From: Pandoraea sp.
GTDB lineage: Bacteria > Pseudomonadota > Gammaproteobacteria > Burkholderiales > Burkholderiaceae
NCBI RefSeq assembly: GCF_004297875.1
Contig: NZ_SCSK01000035.1
Coordinates: forward strand, 1 to 64,000
Direction of reading: 5' to 3'
DNA: 64,000 nucleotides
Position 1 is the stretch's first letter; every line of letters begins with the position of its first letter. Shown piece after piece: positions 12,119 through 22,252 of this stretch. The notes under the pieces were generated by a model that searched no databases, was not told the DNA's origin, and worked only from the letters and a program-made list of their open reading frames with translations. The position numbers and the translations under genes are program-made.

Positions 12119-13549
12119 ATGAAGCCAACGAATGTCCTAATTATTCTGTCCGACGAACACCAGAGCGGCCTGATGGGCTGCGCCGGGCATGCCGCGCTAC
12201 AGACCCCTAATCTGGACGCCCTCGCCAAAAGGGGGACGCGCTTTTGTAATGCGTATACGCCGTCGCCGATTTGCGTACCGGCCCGGGCAAGCCTGGCCAC
12301 CGGCCGATATGTGCACGACATCGGGTGCTGGGATAACGCGATCGCATACCAGGGCACGCCGCCAGGCTGGGCACAATATCTCTGCGACGCCGGCCTGTTG
12401 GCCGAGTCGATTGGCAAGTTGCACTACCGTGATGCCGCGTCGCCAGTCGGCTTTCGGCATCAACACCATGCGGTGCATATTCTCGACGGCATCGGCCAAG
12501 TCTGGGGGTCGGTGCGCAATCCGCTGCCTGAGACCATGGGGCGCTCACCGTTGTACGACAAGATCGGCGCGGGTACGTCCGACTACAACCGCTTTGACGA
12601 GCGCGTTGCAGATCGCGCGGTACAGTGGCTGGGCGAACATGCCAATGACAAGCAGCCTTGGGTGCTGTTCGTGGGGCTGGTCGCACCGCATTTCCCGCTT
12701 ATCGTGCCGGCCGAATATCTGGATCGGTACCCGCTCGAGAGCATTGCGCTGCCGAAGCTACATCCATCGAGCGGCTACCGGCGGCATCCGTGGGTCGAGC
12801 GCCAAGCGCGGCACATGGACCATGATGCGGCGATTGGCAGCGACGAGCGGCGCCGCCTGGCGATCGCCAGCTATTTCGGGCTCGTCACATTCATGGATGC
12901 GCAGGTCGGCAAGATTCTTGGCGCACTCTCCCTCAACAGCCTGGCAGAGGCGACCACGGTGATCTATAGCAGCGACCACGGCGACAACCTCGGCAAGCGA
13001 GGCATGTGGAACAAATGCCTGCTTTATCGCGAATCGACCAGTATCCCCATGATCGTTGCAGGCCCGGGTATTCCAGGCGACAAGCTCAGTAACACTCCGG
13101 TGTCACTTGTGGATATACAAAACACCGTGCTGCAATGCACTCATTGCGCTGGCGCGCCCCTGGATGGGCCAGGGCACTCGCTGGTGGAACTGGCTCGCGC
13201 TCCAGACATGCCGGAGCGGCTGGCGTTCAGTGAATACCATGCAGTAGGTTCGGAAGCAGCAGCCTATATGCTGGCTGATGCGCATTACAAGTATCACCAT
13301 TATGTCGGGCTCCCCCCGGAGCTGTTCGATCTTGAACGTGATCCCGAAGAGTTAGAAAACGTTGCTGCGCGGCCAGCGTATGCCGAGGTGCTACAGGTGT
13401 TCGAAGCGCGCCTCAAAACCCTGCTCGACCCCGAAGCCGTCGACGCAATGGCGAAAGCCGACCAGGAGCGCCTGGTGCGCGCGTTCGGCGGCCGAGAGGC
13501 CGCCCTGCGAACCGGCACACCAGCGGCCACCCCAGTGCCGCAGGCATAG
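12119..13549 (+). CDS. Type I sulfatase (choline-sulfatase-like)
   Basis: NVLIILSDEHQSGLMGCAGH; formylglycine motif C-V-P-A-R in PSPICVPARASLATGRY; VIYSSDHGDNLGKRGMWNK; LFDLERDPEELENVA. Confidence 0.85.
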   Translation: MKPTNVLIILSDEHQSGLMGCAGHAALQTPNLDALAKRGTRFCNAYTPSPICVPARASLATGRYVHDIGCWDNAIAYQGTPPGWAQYLCDAGLLAESIGKLHYRDAASPVGFRHQHHAVHILDGIGQVWGSVRNPLPETMGRSPLYDKIGAGTSDYNRFDERVADRAVQWLGEHANDKQPWVLFVGLVAPHFPLIVPAEYLDRYPLESIALPKLHPSSGYRRHPWVERQARHMDHDAAIGSDERRRLAIASYFGLVTFMDAQVGKILGALSLNSLAEATTVIYSSDHGDNLGKRGMWNKCLLYRESTSIPMIVAGPGIPGDKLSNTPVSLVDIQNTVLQCTHCAGAPLDGPGHSLVELARAPDMPERLAFSEYHAVGSEAAAYMLADAHYKYHHYVGLPPELFDLERDPEELENVAARPAYAEVLQVFEARLKTLLDPEAVDAMAKADQERLVRAFGGREAALRTGTPAATPVPQA

Positions 13550-13607
13550 CAAAGGAACGTCGCGGCCGGCATTGGTTCACCCAAAAATATAATGCAACGG
13601 AGACAGC

Positions 13608-14918
13608 ATGATGACCACAGCAGACGTGGCGGCAATGCCACAGCAAACCTCACTCAAGCGCAATTGGAAGACTGTCGTTTTGGCCAGCCTCGGCGGCTCG
13701 CTGGAAATCTATGATTTCATCATCTTCGGCGTGTTCGCGCATGAGATCGCCAAACTGTTCTTCCCAGCCTCCGACCCGCTGGTCTCGATGATCAAGACGT
13801 TCAGCGTGTTCGCCATCGGCTATCTCTCGCGGCCGCTGGGCGGCATCATGCTGGGCAGTCTGGGCGACCGCTACGGACGGCGCATCGTATTTCTGGTCTC
13901 GATCCTTGCAATGTCGGGCTCGACAATCGCGATCGGCCTGATCCCCAGCTACGCGACGATCGGCATACTCGCGCCGTCCTTGCTGGTGCTGTTCCGCCTG
14001 TCCCAGGGATTCTTCCTGGCTGGCGAGTTGCCTTGCTCGATCACCTATGTCGTCGAAGAAATGCCGCAACGAGCAAGCTTCGTCAGCGGCCTGGTGATCT
14101 TCTGCCTCAGCTCGGGCGTGTTGGTTGCCACGCTGCTGAGTCTATTGTTGCACGCCACCCTTACGCCGGCCGCCGTTGCCACCTATGGCTGGCGTATCGC
14201 GTTCATTTTCGGCGGCTTTATTGGTCTCGTTTCCTATTGGCTGCGCACCTCGCTCGAGGAGTCGCAGGAATTCCAGCGACTGAAAAGCCACAAGATCAAG
14301 CAACCGTTTCGCAAAATTTTCACCGCCTATCCGACGCAAGTTTTGGTCGGTGTCGCCGTGGCCGGCATCGTCAACGTTTCGAACAGCGTATTGTTCGTCT
14401 TGCTGCCGTCATACCTGACCTCCGTCGCCCACTACTCGCCGACACTGGCGAGCGAGGGGCAGAATGCCGGCATCGCGGCCATGTCCGTATCGCTGCTGTG
14501 CTTTGCCTGGCTGTGCGACCGCATCCCCAGTCGGTACTGGCATCGGTTGGGTTCGGCCATCATGCTGCTGGGCGGCTATCCGTTTTACCGCGCGCTGGCA
14601 GCGCACCAGATCGCCCCGATCCACGCCTTCGTGCTGGTCGGGCTGGCGGGCGGTTTTGTCAACGGGACCTATGCCTATTTGCTGGCCGACCTCTTCCCAA
14701 CCAATGTGCGCTTCAGCGGCGTCGCGCTGTCGCTGAACTTGGCAACAGTTATTTTTACTGGTTTGACGCCGCTGGTGGTCACGCAGTTGATGCGCGCCAG
14801 CGGGTTGGCGGCCTCGCCCGGCATCTACATCGCCGGCGTGGCATGCATCGCGCTACTGGCCGGCCTGGCGCTCAAACGCTTCGGCGGGCAGATCCGAGAC
14901 TCGCACCAAACGGCATGA
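13608..14918 (+). CDS. MFS transporter, metabolite:H+ symporter (MHS)-like
   Basis: SLGGSLEIYDFIIFGVFAHEIAKLFFP, FAIGYLSRPLGGIMLGSLGDRYGRRIVFLVS; multiple TM segments. Confidence 0.85.
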   Translation: MMTTADVAAMPQQTSLKRNWKTVVLASLGGSLEIYDFIIFGVFAHEIAKLFFPASDPLVSMIKTFSVFAIGYLSRPLGGIMLGSLGDRYGRRIVFLVSILAMSGSTIAIGLIPSYATIGILAPSLLVLFRLSQGFFLAGELPCSITYVVEEMPQRASFVSGLVIFCLSSGVLVATLLSLLLHATLTPAAVATYGWRIAFIFGGFIGLVSYWLRTSLEESQEFQRLKSHKIKQPFRKIFTAYPTQVLVGVAVAGIVNVSNSVLFVLLPSYLTSVAHYSPTLASEGQNAGIAAMSVSLLCFAWLCDRIPSRYWHRLGSAIMLLGGYPFYRALAAHQIAPIHAFVLVGLAGGFVNGTYAYLLADLFPTNVRFSGVALSLNLATVIFTGLTPLVVTQLMRASGLAASPGIYIAGVACIALLAGLALKRFGGQIRDSHQTA

Positions 14919-14922
14919 AGAA

Positions 14923-16332
14923 ATGAAAAACGCGAACGATCAAATGACGGCGCTGCGAGATGCGCTGGCACACATATTGGGTAGCGATGGCATCACAGTC
15001 GATGCAGGCGTCGTCAGTGCACATGCAGGAGATTGGAGCGAGGCCCCCAAAGTCGAACCACGGATGGTGTTGTTTCCGAAGACGCCGGCCCAGGTCGCGG
15101 CGGCGCTGGGTACCATCTCCCGTTTCGGCCAGCGCGTGACGGTTCAAGGCGGTTTGACCGGCTTGGCCGGCGGCGCCACGCCGTGTGACGGCGAGATCGC
15201 ACTATCGTTGAGCAAACTGAACCGGATCGAGGCGCTTGACGACATCAGCGGGACCGTCACAGTGCAGGCCGGGGTGCCGCTCGAGACGTTGCAATCCTAC
15301 GTCGCGGCCCATGACTGGCTTTTCGCTCTCGACCTTGGCGCACGCGGCACCTGCCAACTCGGCGGCAACGCCGCGACCAACGCCGGCGGCAACCGTGTGA
15401 TCCGCTACGGCACGATGCGCGATCTGGTGTTGGGCATCGAGGTCGCGCTGGCCGACGGCACACTGATACCCATGATGAACCAGGTCACCAAGAATACGAC
15501 CGGTGTCGATTTAAAACAGCTCTTCATCGGCTCGGAAGGCATGCTGGGCGTGATAACCCGACTTGTCCTCAAGCTGGTCCCCCGGCCTACCGTTGCCAAC
15601 ACCGCGCTGTGCGCACTGAGTTCGTTCGATCATGCTGCCCGCCTGCTCAAGGAAATGCGCAAACACCTCCCGACCCTGTCGTCGTTCGAGCTGATGTGGA
15701 ATGATTTCATGACCACAGCGATCGACACGGCGCAGTTGCGACCGCCGTTTGCGCAGGCGCATCCGGTCTATGTATTGGTCGAGACGCTCGGCGCGGACTC
15801 GCAGCGTGAACGAGAGACATTGGAGCGCTGCCTCGAACAAGCAATCGAGACGGCGCTGGTGACGGATGTCGTCGTCGCCGAGTCGATCGATCACGCCAGA
15901 CGCCTATGGGCCTACCGCGAGGCCATCGGCGAAATTCTGTCGCGCTTGCAGCCTCACGCGGCATTCGATGTCGGGATACCGATGTCGGCGATGGACCGTT
16001 TCGTATCCGCGGTACGCAATACGCTGAACGACGTTTTCCCTCAACAGCACCACCTGTTCTTCGGCCACATCGGGGACGGCAACCTGCACGTGTTGTCAGG
16101 GCCATACGACACCTCGGCTGCGTTGCATCGCGTCGAGCAAATCGTCTACGTCGCGGTGCGGGACGCAGGCGGGTGCATTTCGGCCGAGCATGGCATTGGC
16201 GTCATCAAAAAGGCGTTTCTGCCGTTGAGCCGTTGTCCTGATGAGCTATCGCTAATGCGCAGTCTGAAGACACTGTTCGACCCCAATGGCACGCTCAACG
16301 CCGGCCGGATTGTCGACATGCGTCCACACTAG
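14923..16332 (+). CDS. FAD-binding oxidase, GlcD / D-2-hydroxyacid dehydrogenase-like
   Basis: PCMH FAD-binding region VTVQGGLTGLAGGATP...QLGGNAATNAGGNRVIRYGTMRDLVLGIEVALADG; C-terminal FFGHIGDGNLHV and SAEHGIGVIKK. Confidence 0.87.
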   Translation: MKNANDQMTALRDALAHILGSDGITVDAGVVSAHAGDWSEAPKVEPRMVLFPKTPAQVAAALGTISRFGQRVTVQGGLTGLAGGATPCDGEIALSLSKLNRIEALDDISGTVTVQAGVPLETLQSYVAAHDWLFALDLGARGTCQLGGNAATNAGGNRVIRYGTMRDLVLGIEVALADGTLIPMMNQVTKNTTGVDLKQLFIGSEGMLGVITRLVLKLVPRPTVANTALCALSSFDHAARLLKEMRKHLPTLSSFELMWNDFMTTAIDTAQLRPPFAQAHPVYVLVETLGADSQRERETLERCLEQAIETALVTDVVVAESIDHARRLWAYREAIGEILSRLQPHAAFDVGIPMSAMDRFVSAVRNTLNDVFPQQHHLFFGHIGDGNLHVLSGPYDTSAALHRVEQIVYVAVRDAGGCISAEHGIGVIKKAFLPLSRCPDELSLMRSLKTLFDPNGTLNAGRIVDMRPH

Positions 16333-16460
16333 TCGATCTCAGCCGAAGGCTCATCTCCGAGTCTGATAAGAAGACCGTGAATATCCTGGCCGGCGCCGGC
16401 CAAGGCTAGCATTTTTTTAAAAAAATTAGTAGTAAAAAATAATTAACCGCAGGAGACAAC

Positions 16461-17537
16461 ATGCAGAAAAAATATTTGGTGCCAATTTTGGCTTGTATGG
16501 CGACGGCAATCGCACACGCACAAAGTCATGTTCAGCTTTATGGCGTCCTGGACGCAGGTGTGACCTACGTGAACAACAAGGGGGGCGCCAGCACCGTAGT
16601 GGAGGACACGGGCGTAATGCAAGGAAATCGCTGGGGGCTGCGCGGGACCGAAGATCTCGGCGATGGCCTCAAAGCGATCTTCCTGCTTGAGAATGGCTTC
16701 AGCCTGGATAACGGCGCCCTGGGCCAGGGCGGACGGGAGTTTGGTCGGCAGGCGTTCGTCGGCCTTGCCTCCGCTTCGGCCGGCCAACTCACATTCGGGC
16801 GGCAATACGACTTTATGCGCACGGCATTGCTTTTCGACACAGCGGCGGTGCAAGTCTCCACCGCGTATAGTTTTCATTTTCTGGACGCCGACCGCATCGC
16901 GGGTGAGCGAGTGGACAACGCCGTCAGATACGTGGCGCCCAATCTCGACGGACTCAAACTCGGCGCCCTCTACGGCTTCAGCAATGTGCCGGGCGCCTTC
17001 GCCGGGACTACCACAGCGCCGCGTCTCGTCAGCTTCGGCGCAACTTACCGCCGCGGCGCATTAGCGTTGGACGCGGCCTACACCAACGCCAACGGCCGCA
17101 CTGGCAGTCTCGCGACTCAAGCGCTGGGCGGCGACTCGCTGCGCACCATGGGCCTCGGAGGACGCTACTATTTTCATCGACTGACGGCATTCGGCAACAT
17201 CACGTCCACACGCGTGGCCAACGTCAACGGAGGCGGCAACGCCATCATCGACAACTATGAGCTAGGGGCGGTCTACCAATGGACATCCGCGATTAGCTAT
17301 GGTGGCAGCTATACGTATACAACCTATGCCGGGCACCCATACCATCAGATCAACACCACGATCGACTACCATTTTTCCAAGAGTACGGATGTCTATTTCG
17401 GCGCCTTCTTTCAGCATTCGAACAATGCCCGGACGGGTGCCGGCCTGTTTTTGATTGCCTCGCCCGGCAGTTTTCATGGGTTCTCTTCCTCGGAGAATCA
17501 ATTCGCGACGCGCATCGGGATACGTCACCGGTTTTGA
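16461..17537 (+). CDS. Gram-negative porin (betaproteobacterial general porin family)
   Basis: MQKKYLVPILACMATAIAHAQSHVQLYGVLDAGVTYVNNKG...NRWGLRGTEDLGDGLKAIFLLENGFSLDNG; C-terminal aromatic RIGIRHRF. Confidence 0.9.
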   Translation: MQKKYLVPILACMATAIAHAQSHVQLYGVLDAGVTYVNNKGGASTVVEDTGVMQGNRWGLRGTEDLGDGLKAIFLLENGFSLDNGALGQGGREFGRQAFVGLASASAGQLTFGRQYDFMRTALLFDTAAVQVSTAYSFHFLDADRIAGERVDNAVRYVAPNLDGLKLGALYGFSNVPGAFAGTTTAPRLVSFGATYRRGALALDAAYTNANGRTGSLATQALGGDSLRTMGLGGRYYFHRLTAFGNITSTRVANVNGGGNAIIDNYELGAVYQWTSAISYGGSYTYTTYAGHPYHQINTTIDYHFSKSTDVYFGAFFQHSNNARTGAGLFLIASPGSFHGFSSSENQFATRIGIRHRF

Positions 17538-17694
17538 GGCGGACGACAACGATGCTCTTGCCGACGCGCGGCATCGTTGGTTACAGCCCATCCTCAAACA
17601 CTTATAGATCACGCCAGCGCCCAAGACGTCGTTCCACAAACGCTCGCCAGTCACGACAAAACGCGACGGCCGAACGAAGATACCGGAAGCCCTT

Positions 17695-19026
17695 ATGCAA
17701 AATTCCGCTTTGTCCCCGCAGGAGGACGCGACCTACCGCAAGATCGCATGGCGCATCGTGCCGTTCCTGTTTCTCTGCTATGTGGTCAATTTCGTCGATC
17801 GCGTCAACATCGGATTTGCAAAGCTGCAGTTGTTGCAGGATCTGCAACTGAACAACGAAATTTTCGGGATCGCGGCCGGCATGTTCTTCGCTGGCCACAT
17901 GATGTTCGAGGTTCCCAGTAACCTGCTGCTGGCTCGCATTGGCGCACGCAAGACGCTATTGCGCATCATGGTATCTTGGGGCGCAATCACCGTGTTGCTG
18001 ATGTTCGTGAGTAATGCGCCGACGCTTTATTTGCTGAGATTTCTGCTGGGTGCGGCCGAGGCCGGCTTCTTCCCCGGCGTCATCCTGTACCTGAGCTATT
18101 GGTTTCCCGATCACCGGCGCGGGCGCATCACCAGCCTGTTCGTCGTGGCGCTGCCGATGGCCGGCGTGATCGGCGGCCCGCTCTCCGGCGCGATCATGGG
18201 ACATATGCACCACATCCTTGGCTTGCGCGGCTGGCAATGGCTATTTCTGGTCGAGGGAGTGCTGGCCATCTTGCTCGGCATGTTGTCGCTGCGGGTCATC
18301 ACCGATCGCCCTCAGCAGGCATCATGGCTCACCCCGGCCGAGAAGACGTTGCTCGACACCGAGCTCGATGCCAGCATCGCACGGCGCCGTGCGGTCGACG
18401 CCGTGCCGGCAAGCTTGCGTGACGTGTTGCGTAATCCACGAGTCTATTTGCTGGCCTGTATCTATGTAACCATAGTCATGTGCCTGAACGCCGTCGGCTT
18501 CTGGATTCCAAGTCTGCTGCGCCAAATTGGCATTCAGCAGATCGGCAATATCGGCTGGCTGAGTGGGGTCATTTCCATCATCTCAGCGATCGGAGTGGTG
18601 CTCGTCGGACGCAGCTCCGATTACCGAATGGAGCGCCGCTGGCATGTTACCGGCTGTGGCTTGGCGACGGCTGTCAGCTTCCTGCTGTTGCAATTTGTGG
18701 CGCACAGCGCGATATGGACAGCCATACTGTTGAGTATCGCCTCCGCTTGCATTTATTCGGTGTTGAGCCTGTTCTGGACAATTGCGGCCGCATACCTCGA
18801 AGGCGGTGCGGCAGCGAGCGGCATCGCGGTCATCACTACGCTTGGCTCTTTGGGCGGCATCGTTAGTCCCGTGTTGATCGGCACGATCCGAACCCACACA
18901 GGCAACATCTACGGCGGCCTCTCGGTTGTCGCCATGCTGCTGATGGCAGGGATGCTAGCCTTGCTTCGCCTCGCCCGGGCTCCGCGAACCGGCCTCGCCG
19001 AGGCTGGGGCGACAAGACAGCACTGA
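17695..19026 (+). CDS. MFS transporter, anion:cation symporter (ACS)-like
   Basis: YRKIAWRIVPFLFLCYVVNFVDRVNIGFAKLQLLQDL; FEVPSNLLLARIGARKTLLRIMVSWGAI. Confidence 0.87.
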   Translation: MQNSALSPQEDATYRKIAWRIVPFLFLCYVVNFVDRVNIGFAKLQLLQDLQLNNEIFGIAAGMFFAGHMMFEVPSNLLLARIGARKTLLRIMVSWGAITVLLMFVSNAPTLYLLRFLLGAAEAGFFPGVILYLSYWFPDHRRGRITSLFVVALPMAGVIGGPLSGAIMGHMHHILGLRGWQWLFLVEGVLAILLGMLSLRVITDRPQQASWLTPAEKTLLDTELDASIARRRAVDAVPASLRDVLRNPRVYLLACIYVTIVMCLNAVGFWIPSLLRQIGIQQIGNIGWLSGVISIISAIGVVLVGRSSDYRMERRWHVTGCGLATAVSFLLLQFVAHSAIWTAILLSIASACIYSVLSLFWTIAAAYLEGGAAASGIAVITTLGSLGGIVSPVLIGTIRTHTGNIYGGLSVVAMLLMAGMLALLRLARAPRTGLAEAGATRQH

Positions 19027-19085
19027 GCGCCAGTCCCGCCGTGGAAATCGCCGTTTCGCATGTCCTTGCTGCGCCAGTGCGATAA

Positions 19086-19111
19086 TCGGGGCTGCTCTGC
19101 CGCAGCCCCGA
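19086..19111 (+). promoter_or_regulatory. Leader hairpin TCGGGGCTGC-tctgcc-GCAGCCCCGA upstream of DAHP synthase
   Basis: Perfect 10-bp inverted repeat with 6-nt loop; its 3' edge overlaps the putative SD (GAGG) for the TTG start at 19120. Confidence 0.5.
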
Positions 19112-19119
19112 GGACTATC

Positions 19120-20238
19120 TTGAATCTGATCGACAATCCCACGCATGACAAAGAGGCCGGCTCCGCCGACTCGACCCAGGACACGACCCGCATCGACGAC
19201 GTGCGCATCGGCGCAGTGCGCCCGCTGATCTCACCGGCGCTTTTGCAGGACGAATTGCCCGTGCCGCCGGCGGTACTGGCGCTGGTCGAGGACAGCCGGG
19301 CGGCCATTGCCGCGGTGCTCGCCGGACGCGACGACCGCCTGCTGGCGGTGGTTGGCCCCTGCTCGATTCACGACCACGAACAAGCCATCGACTACGCGCA
19401 TCGGCTCAAGCATGCGGCCGACGCGCTGCGCCAGGACCTGCTGATCGTCATGCGGGTGTATTTCGAAAAGCCGCGTACGACCGTGGGCTGGAAGGGCTAT
19501 ATCAACGACCCGCGGCTGGACGGGAGCTTCCGCATCAATGAAGGGCTGCGCCGGGCGCGCGAGCTGCTGCTCGAGATCAACGGCCTGGGCCTGCCCACCG
19601 CGACCGAATTTCTCGATCTGTTGAGCCCGCAATACATCGCCGACCTGATCGCCTGGGGCGCGATCGGCGCGCGCACCACGGAAAGCCAGAGCCATCGGCA
19701 ACTGGCGTCGGGACTGAGCTGCCCGATCGGCTTCAAGAACGGCACCGATGGCGGCGTGCAGGTCGCCGCCGATGCGATCGTTGCCGCACGGGCAAGCCAC
19801 GCCTTCATGGGCATGACCAAGATGGGCCTGGCGGCCATCTTCGAGACACGCGGCAATGACGCGGCGCACGTGATCCTGCGCGGCGGCAAGCATGGCCCGA
19901 ATTACGACAGCGCGTCGGTCGAGGCCAGTTGCGCGGCGCTGCGCGCGCTCGGCCTGCGCGAGCAAGTGATGATTGACTGTTCGCACGCCAACTCCAACAA
20001 ATCGCATCTGCGTCAGGTCGAGGTAGCGCGCGACATCGCCAGTCAACTGGCCGGCGGGGAGCGCCGCATCATGGGCGTGATGATCGAAAGCCATCTGGAG
20101 GAAGGCCGGCAAGATCTCAAGCCAGGCGTGCCGCTGCGGCGCGGCGTGTCGATCACCGATGCCTGCCTGGCCTGGAGCCAGACCGAGCCGGTGCTGGCGG
20201 CGCTGGCCGAAGCGGTGCGCCAGCGCCGCACGGCGTAG
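19120..20238 (+). CDS. aroG: 3-deoxy-7-phosphoheptulonate (DAHP) synthase, class I
   Basis: LLAVVGPCSIHDHEQAIDYA, MRVYFEKPRTTVGWKGYINDPRLDGSFRINEGLR, MIDCSHANSNKSH; TTG start inferred from GAGG SD spacing (ORF opens 19060). Confidence 0.92.
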   Translation: MNLIDNPTHDKEAGSADSTQDTTRIDDVRIGAVRPLISPALLQDELPVPPAVLALVEDSRAAIAAVLAGRDDRLLAVVGPCSIHDHEQAIDYAHRLKHAADALRQDLLIVMRVYFEKPRTTVGWKGYINDPRLDGSFRINEGLRRARELLLEINGLGLPTATEFLDLLSPQYIADLIAWGAIGARTTESQSHRQLASGLSCPIGFKNGTDGGVQVAADAIVAARASHAFMGMTKMGLAAIFETRGNDAAHVILRGGKHGPNYDSASVEASCAALRALGLREQVMIDCSHANSNKSHLRQVEVARDIASQLAGGERRIMGVMIESHLEEGRQDLKPGVPLRRGVSITDACLAWSQTEPVLAALAEAVRQRRTA

Positions 20239-20255
20239 GGCCGGGGCAGCGGCAC

Positions 20256-20278
20256 GACGGCGGCGCAGCGCCGCCGTC
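20256..20278. terminator. Hairpin GACGGCGGCG-CAG-CGCCGCCGTC between convergent genes
   Basis: Perfect 10-bp stem and 3-nt loop between the aroG stop and the stop of the convergent AIM24-like gene; no strong U-tract. Confidence 0.45.
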
Positions 20279-20282
20279 TCGC

Positions 20283-20987
20283 TTATTCGGCCGTCGGCAT
20301 ATGCAGATACATCGACTGGATGCCGACTCTGCCCGGACCGGTGAACCGATTGACGATGAAGTTAACATTGGCGCCGAACAGGCCGCTGCTCAGGCGGTCC
20401 ACCCGGGTTTCCATCTGCACGCCGGCGTCCTTGTAGAGCCAGCCACCCGGCTCGATGTCGATCGATTCTCCCGGCGCCAGTATCTTCTCGAACACGTTGC
20501 CGTAGCCATGCAGCCACAGCACTCCCTCGCCGGCGGCACCGCGGAACTTGTCGATAAAGAAACCGCTTTGCCCGAACAGCATGTTGGAGACGCCGCGCAC
20601 GCGCTCGAACGTATATTCGATGTCGCTCGTGGCAGCCAGAAACTGGTGCTCCCGCACGTGAATCTCTTCTCCCTTTTTCAAGTGCAGCGGCACGATGTGC
20701 CCGGCGCCGTCGCGGCTGAAGGCGATGATGCCCTGTCCGCTCGCTTCGGTAACGAATACCTGCATGCCGGCCATCATGCGCTTGAGCGCGCCGCGCATCG
20801 CGCGCAGGCCAATTCTGACGCTGGGATGCTTCCAGAGCAGGATGTGATGCTCGAAATAGACTTCTTTCTGCGATACGTCGACCGACAGTACCGGCACTAA
20901 TTCGCCGTCAATATGGTAGGTCACCCCTCCGAACGTTTCCTGGGAGATTTGGGTGGGCATCAGGCGCGGCAGCTCGTTCATTGGCAT
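20283..20987 (-). CDS. AIM24 / TIGR00266 family protein
   Basis: VSQKEVYFEHHILLWKHPSVRIG...ASGQGIIAFSRDGAGHIVPLHLKKGEEIHVREHQFLAAT; GESIDIEPGGWLYKD. Confidence 0.7.
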   Translation of the reverse strand: MPMNELPRLMPTQISQETFGGVTYHIDGELVPVLSVDVSQKEVYFEHHILLWKHPSVRIGLRAMRGALKRMMAGMQVFVTEASGQGIIAFSRDGAGHIVPLHLKKGEEIHVREHQFLAATSDIEYTFERVRGVSNMLFGQSGFFIDKFRGAAGEGVLWLHGYGNVFEKILAPGESIDIEPGGWLYKDAGVQMETRVDRLSSGLFGANVNFIVNRFTGPGRVGIQSMYLHMPTAE

Positions 20988-21152
20988 TCCTTGATGAGGT
21001 TGGCAAGCGGCGCGCGGCAGGTAATCCTGTCCGATAGCCCGCGCCAGCGGCTATGGTAGCGCGTCCGTGCCTGGCTCGGCACAGAGGCTGCACGAGCCGG
21101 GCGCTCTGGCGTAACATGACTCGACATACCGACTGATCAAAGGAGCCCGGCC

Positions 21153-22100
21153 ATGATATTGAGAACCCTCGGCACATCGGAGATTGAGGTCTCCCCGCTG
21201 GCTTTCGGCGGTAACGTGTTTGGCTGGACGGCCGACGAGGCGACGTCATTCTCGCTGCTCGATGCGCTGGCCGACCACGGCATCAATTTCATCGATACGG
21301 CGGACGTGTATTCGGCCTGGGTGCCCGGCAATCGGGGCGGCGAGTCCGAGACCATCATCGGCAAATGGCTGGCGCGCACCGGCAAGCGCGCCGACGTCGT
21401 GATCGCCACCAAGGTCGGCCGGCACGCGGCCCGGCCGGGACTCTCGCGCGAGAACATCCTGCAGGCGGTCGACGACTCGCTGCGCCGCTTGCAGACCGAC
21501 TACATCGATCTCTATTTTTCGCACTACGACCTGCCCGACAGCGCGCGCCTGGAAGAAACGCTCGACGCCTATCAGCGGCTGATCGAAGCCGGCAAGGTGC
21601 GCATCATCGGCGCCTCGAATTACAGCGGGGCGCGCCTGCACGAAGCCGCCGAAATCGCCCGGCGGTACCGCCTGCCCGCTTACCAAGTCGTGCAGCCCGA
21701 ATACAACCTGTACGATCGTGCGACCTACGAGCGCGATGTCGAGCCGACCGCCGTCGCGCTCAAGCTGGGGGTGATGAATTACTACGCGCTGGCCAGCGGT
21801 TTCCTGAGCGGCAAATACCGCTCACGCGACGACTTGCGCAAAAGCACGCGCGGCGAACGGGTCGGGCATTATCTCGATGCGCGCGGCCTGCGCATCCTGG
21901 CCGCACTCGACGAAGTAGCTGCGCGATACAACAGCACGCCCACGGCGGTGACGCTTGCCTGGGAAATGGCGCGTCCCAGCATCACCGCGCCGATCGCCAG
22001 CGCTACCTCGCTCGAGCAGCTCGCAGCGCTGGGGGCCGCGCTCGAACTGAAACTGCACGCCGAGGATATCGCGCAACTCGACCGGGCCAGCATGTATTGA
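21153..22100 (+). CDS. Aldo/keto reductase
   Basis: RTLGTSEIEVSPLAFGGNVFGW, INFIDTADVYSAW, TDYIDLYFSHYDLPD, RIIGASNYSGARL. Confidence 0.9.
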   Translation: MILRTLGTSEIEVSPLAFGGNVFGWTADEATSFSLLDALADHGINFIDTADVYSAWVPGNRGGESETIIGKWLARTGKRADVVIATKVGRHAARPGLSRENILQAVDDSLRRLQTDYIDLYFSHYDLPDSARLEETLDAYQRLIEAGKVRIIGASNYSGARLHEAAEIARRYRLPAYQVVQPEYNLYDRATYERDVEPTAVALKLGVMNYYALASGFLSGKYRSRDDLRKSTRGERVGHYLDARGLRILAALDEVAARYNSTPTAVTLAWEMARPSITAPIASATSLEQLAALGAALELKLHAEDIAQLDRASMY

Positions 22101-22163
22101 CAACCAGGCGATTCATATACCCTGCCGGGCGGCCGCGCCACCGATCAGTGGCGCCTGGAAACG

Positions 22164-22201
22164 ACAAACCCCGCCGGCAGGTCGGCGGGGTTTGTTTTTT
22201 T
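22164..22201 (+). terminator. Intrinsic terminator ACAAACCCCGCCgnnnngtcGGCGGGGTTTGTTTTTTT
   Basis: GC-rich stem AAACCCCGCC/GGCGGGGTTT followed by a T-run, just after the aldo/keto reductase. Confidence 0.85.
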
Positions 22202-22252
22202 CCTCGCGCGTGCCGCATGCACCGGCATGCGCGCCGCATCTCCGGCGGCGGG

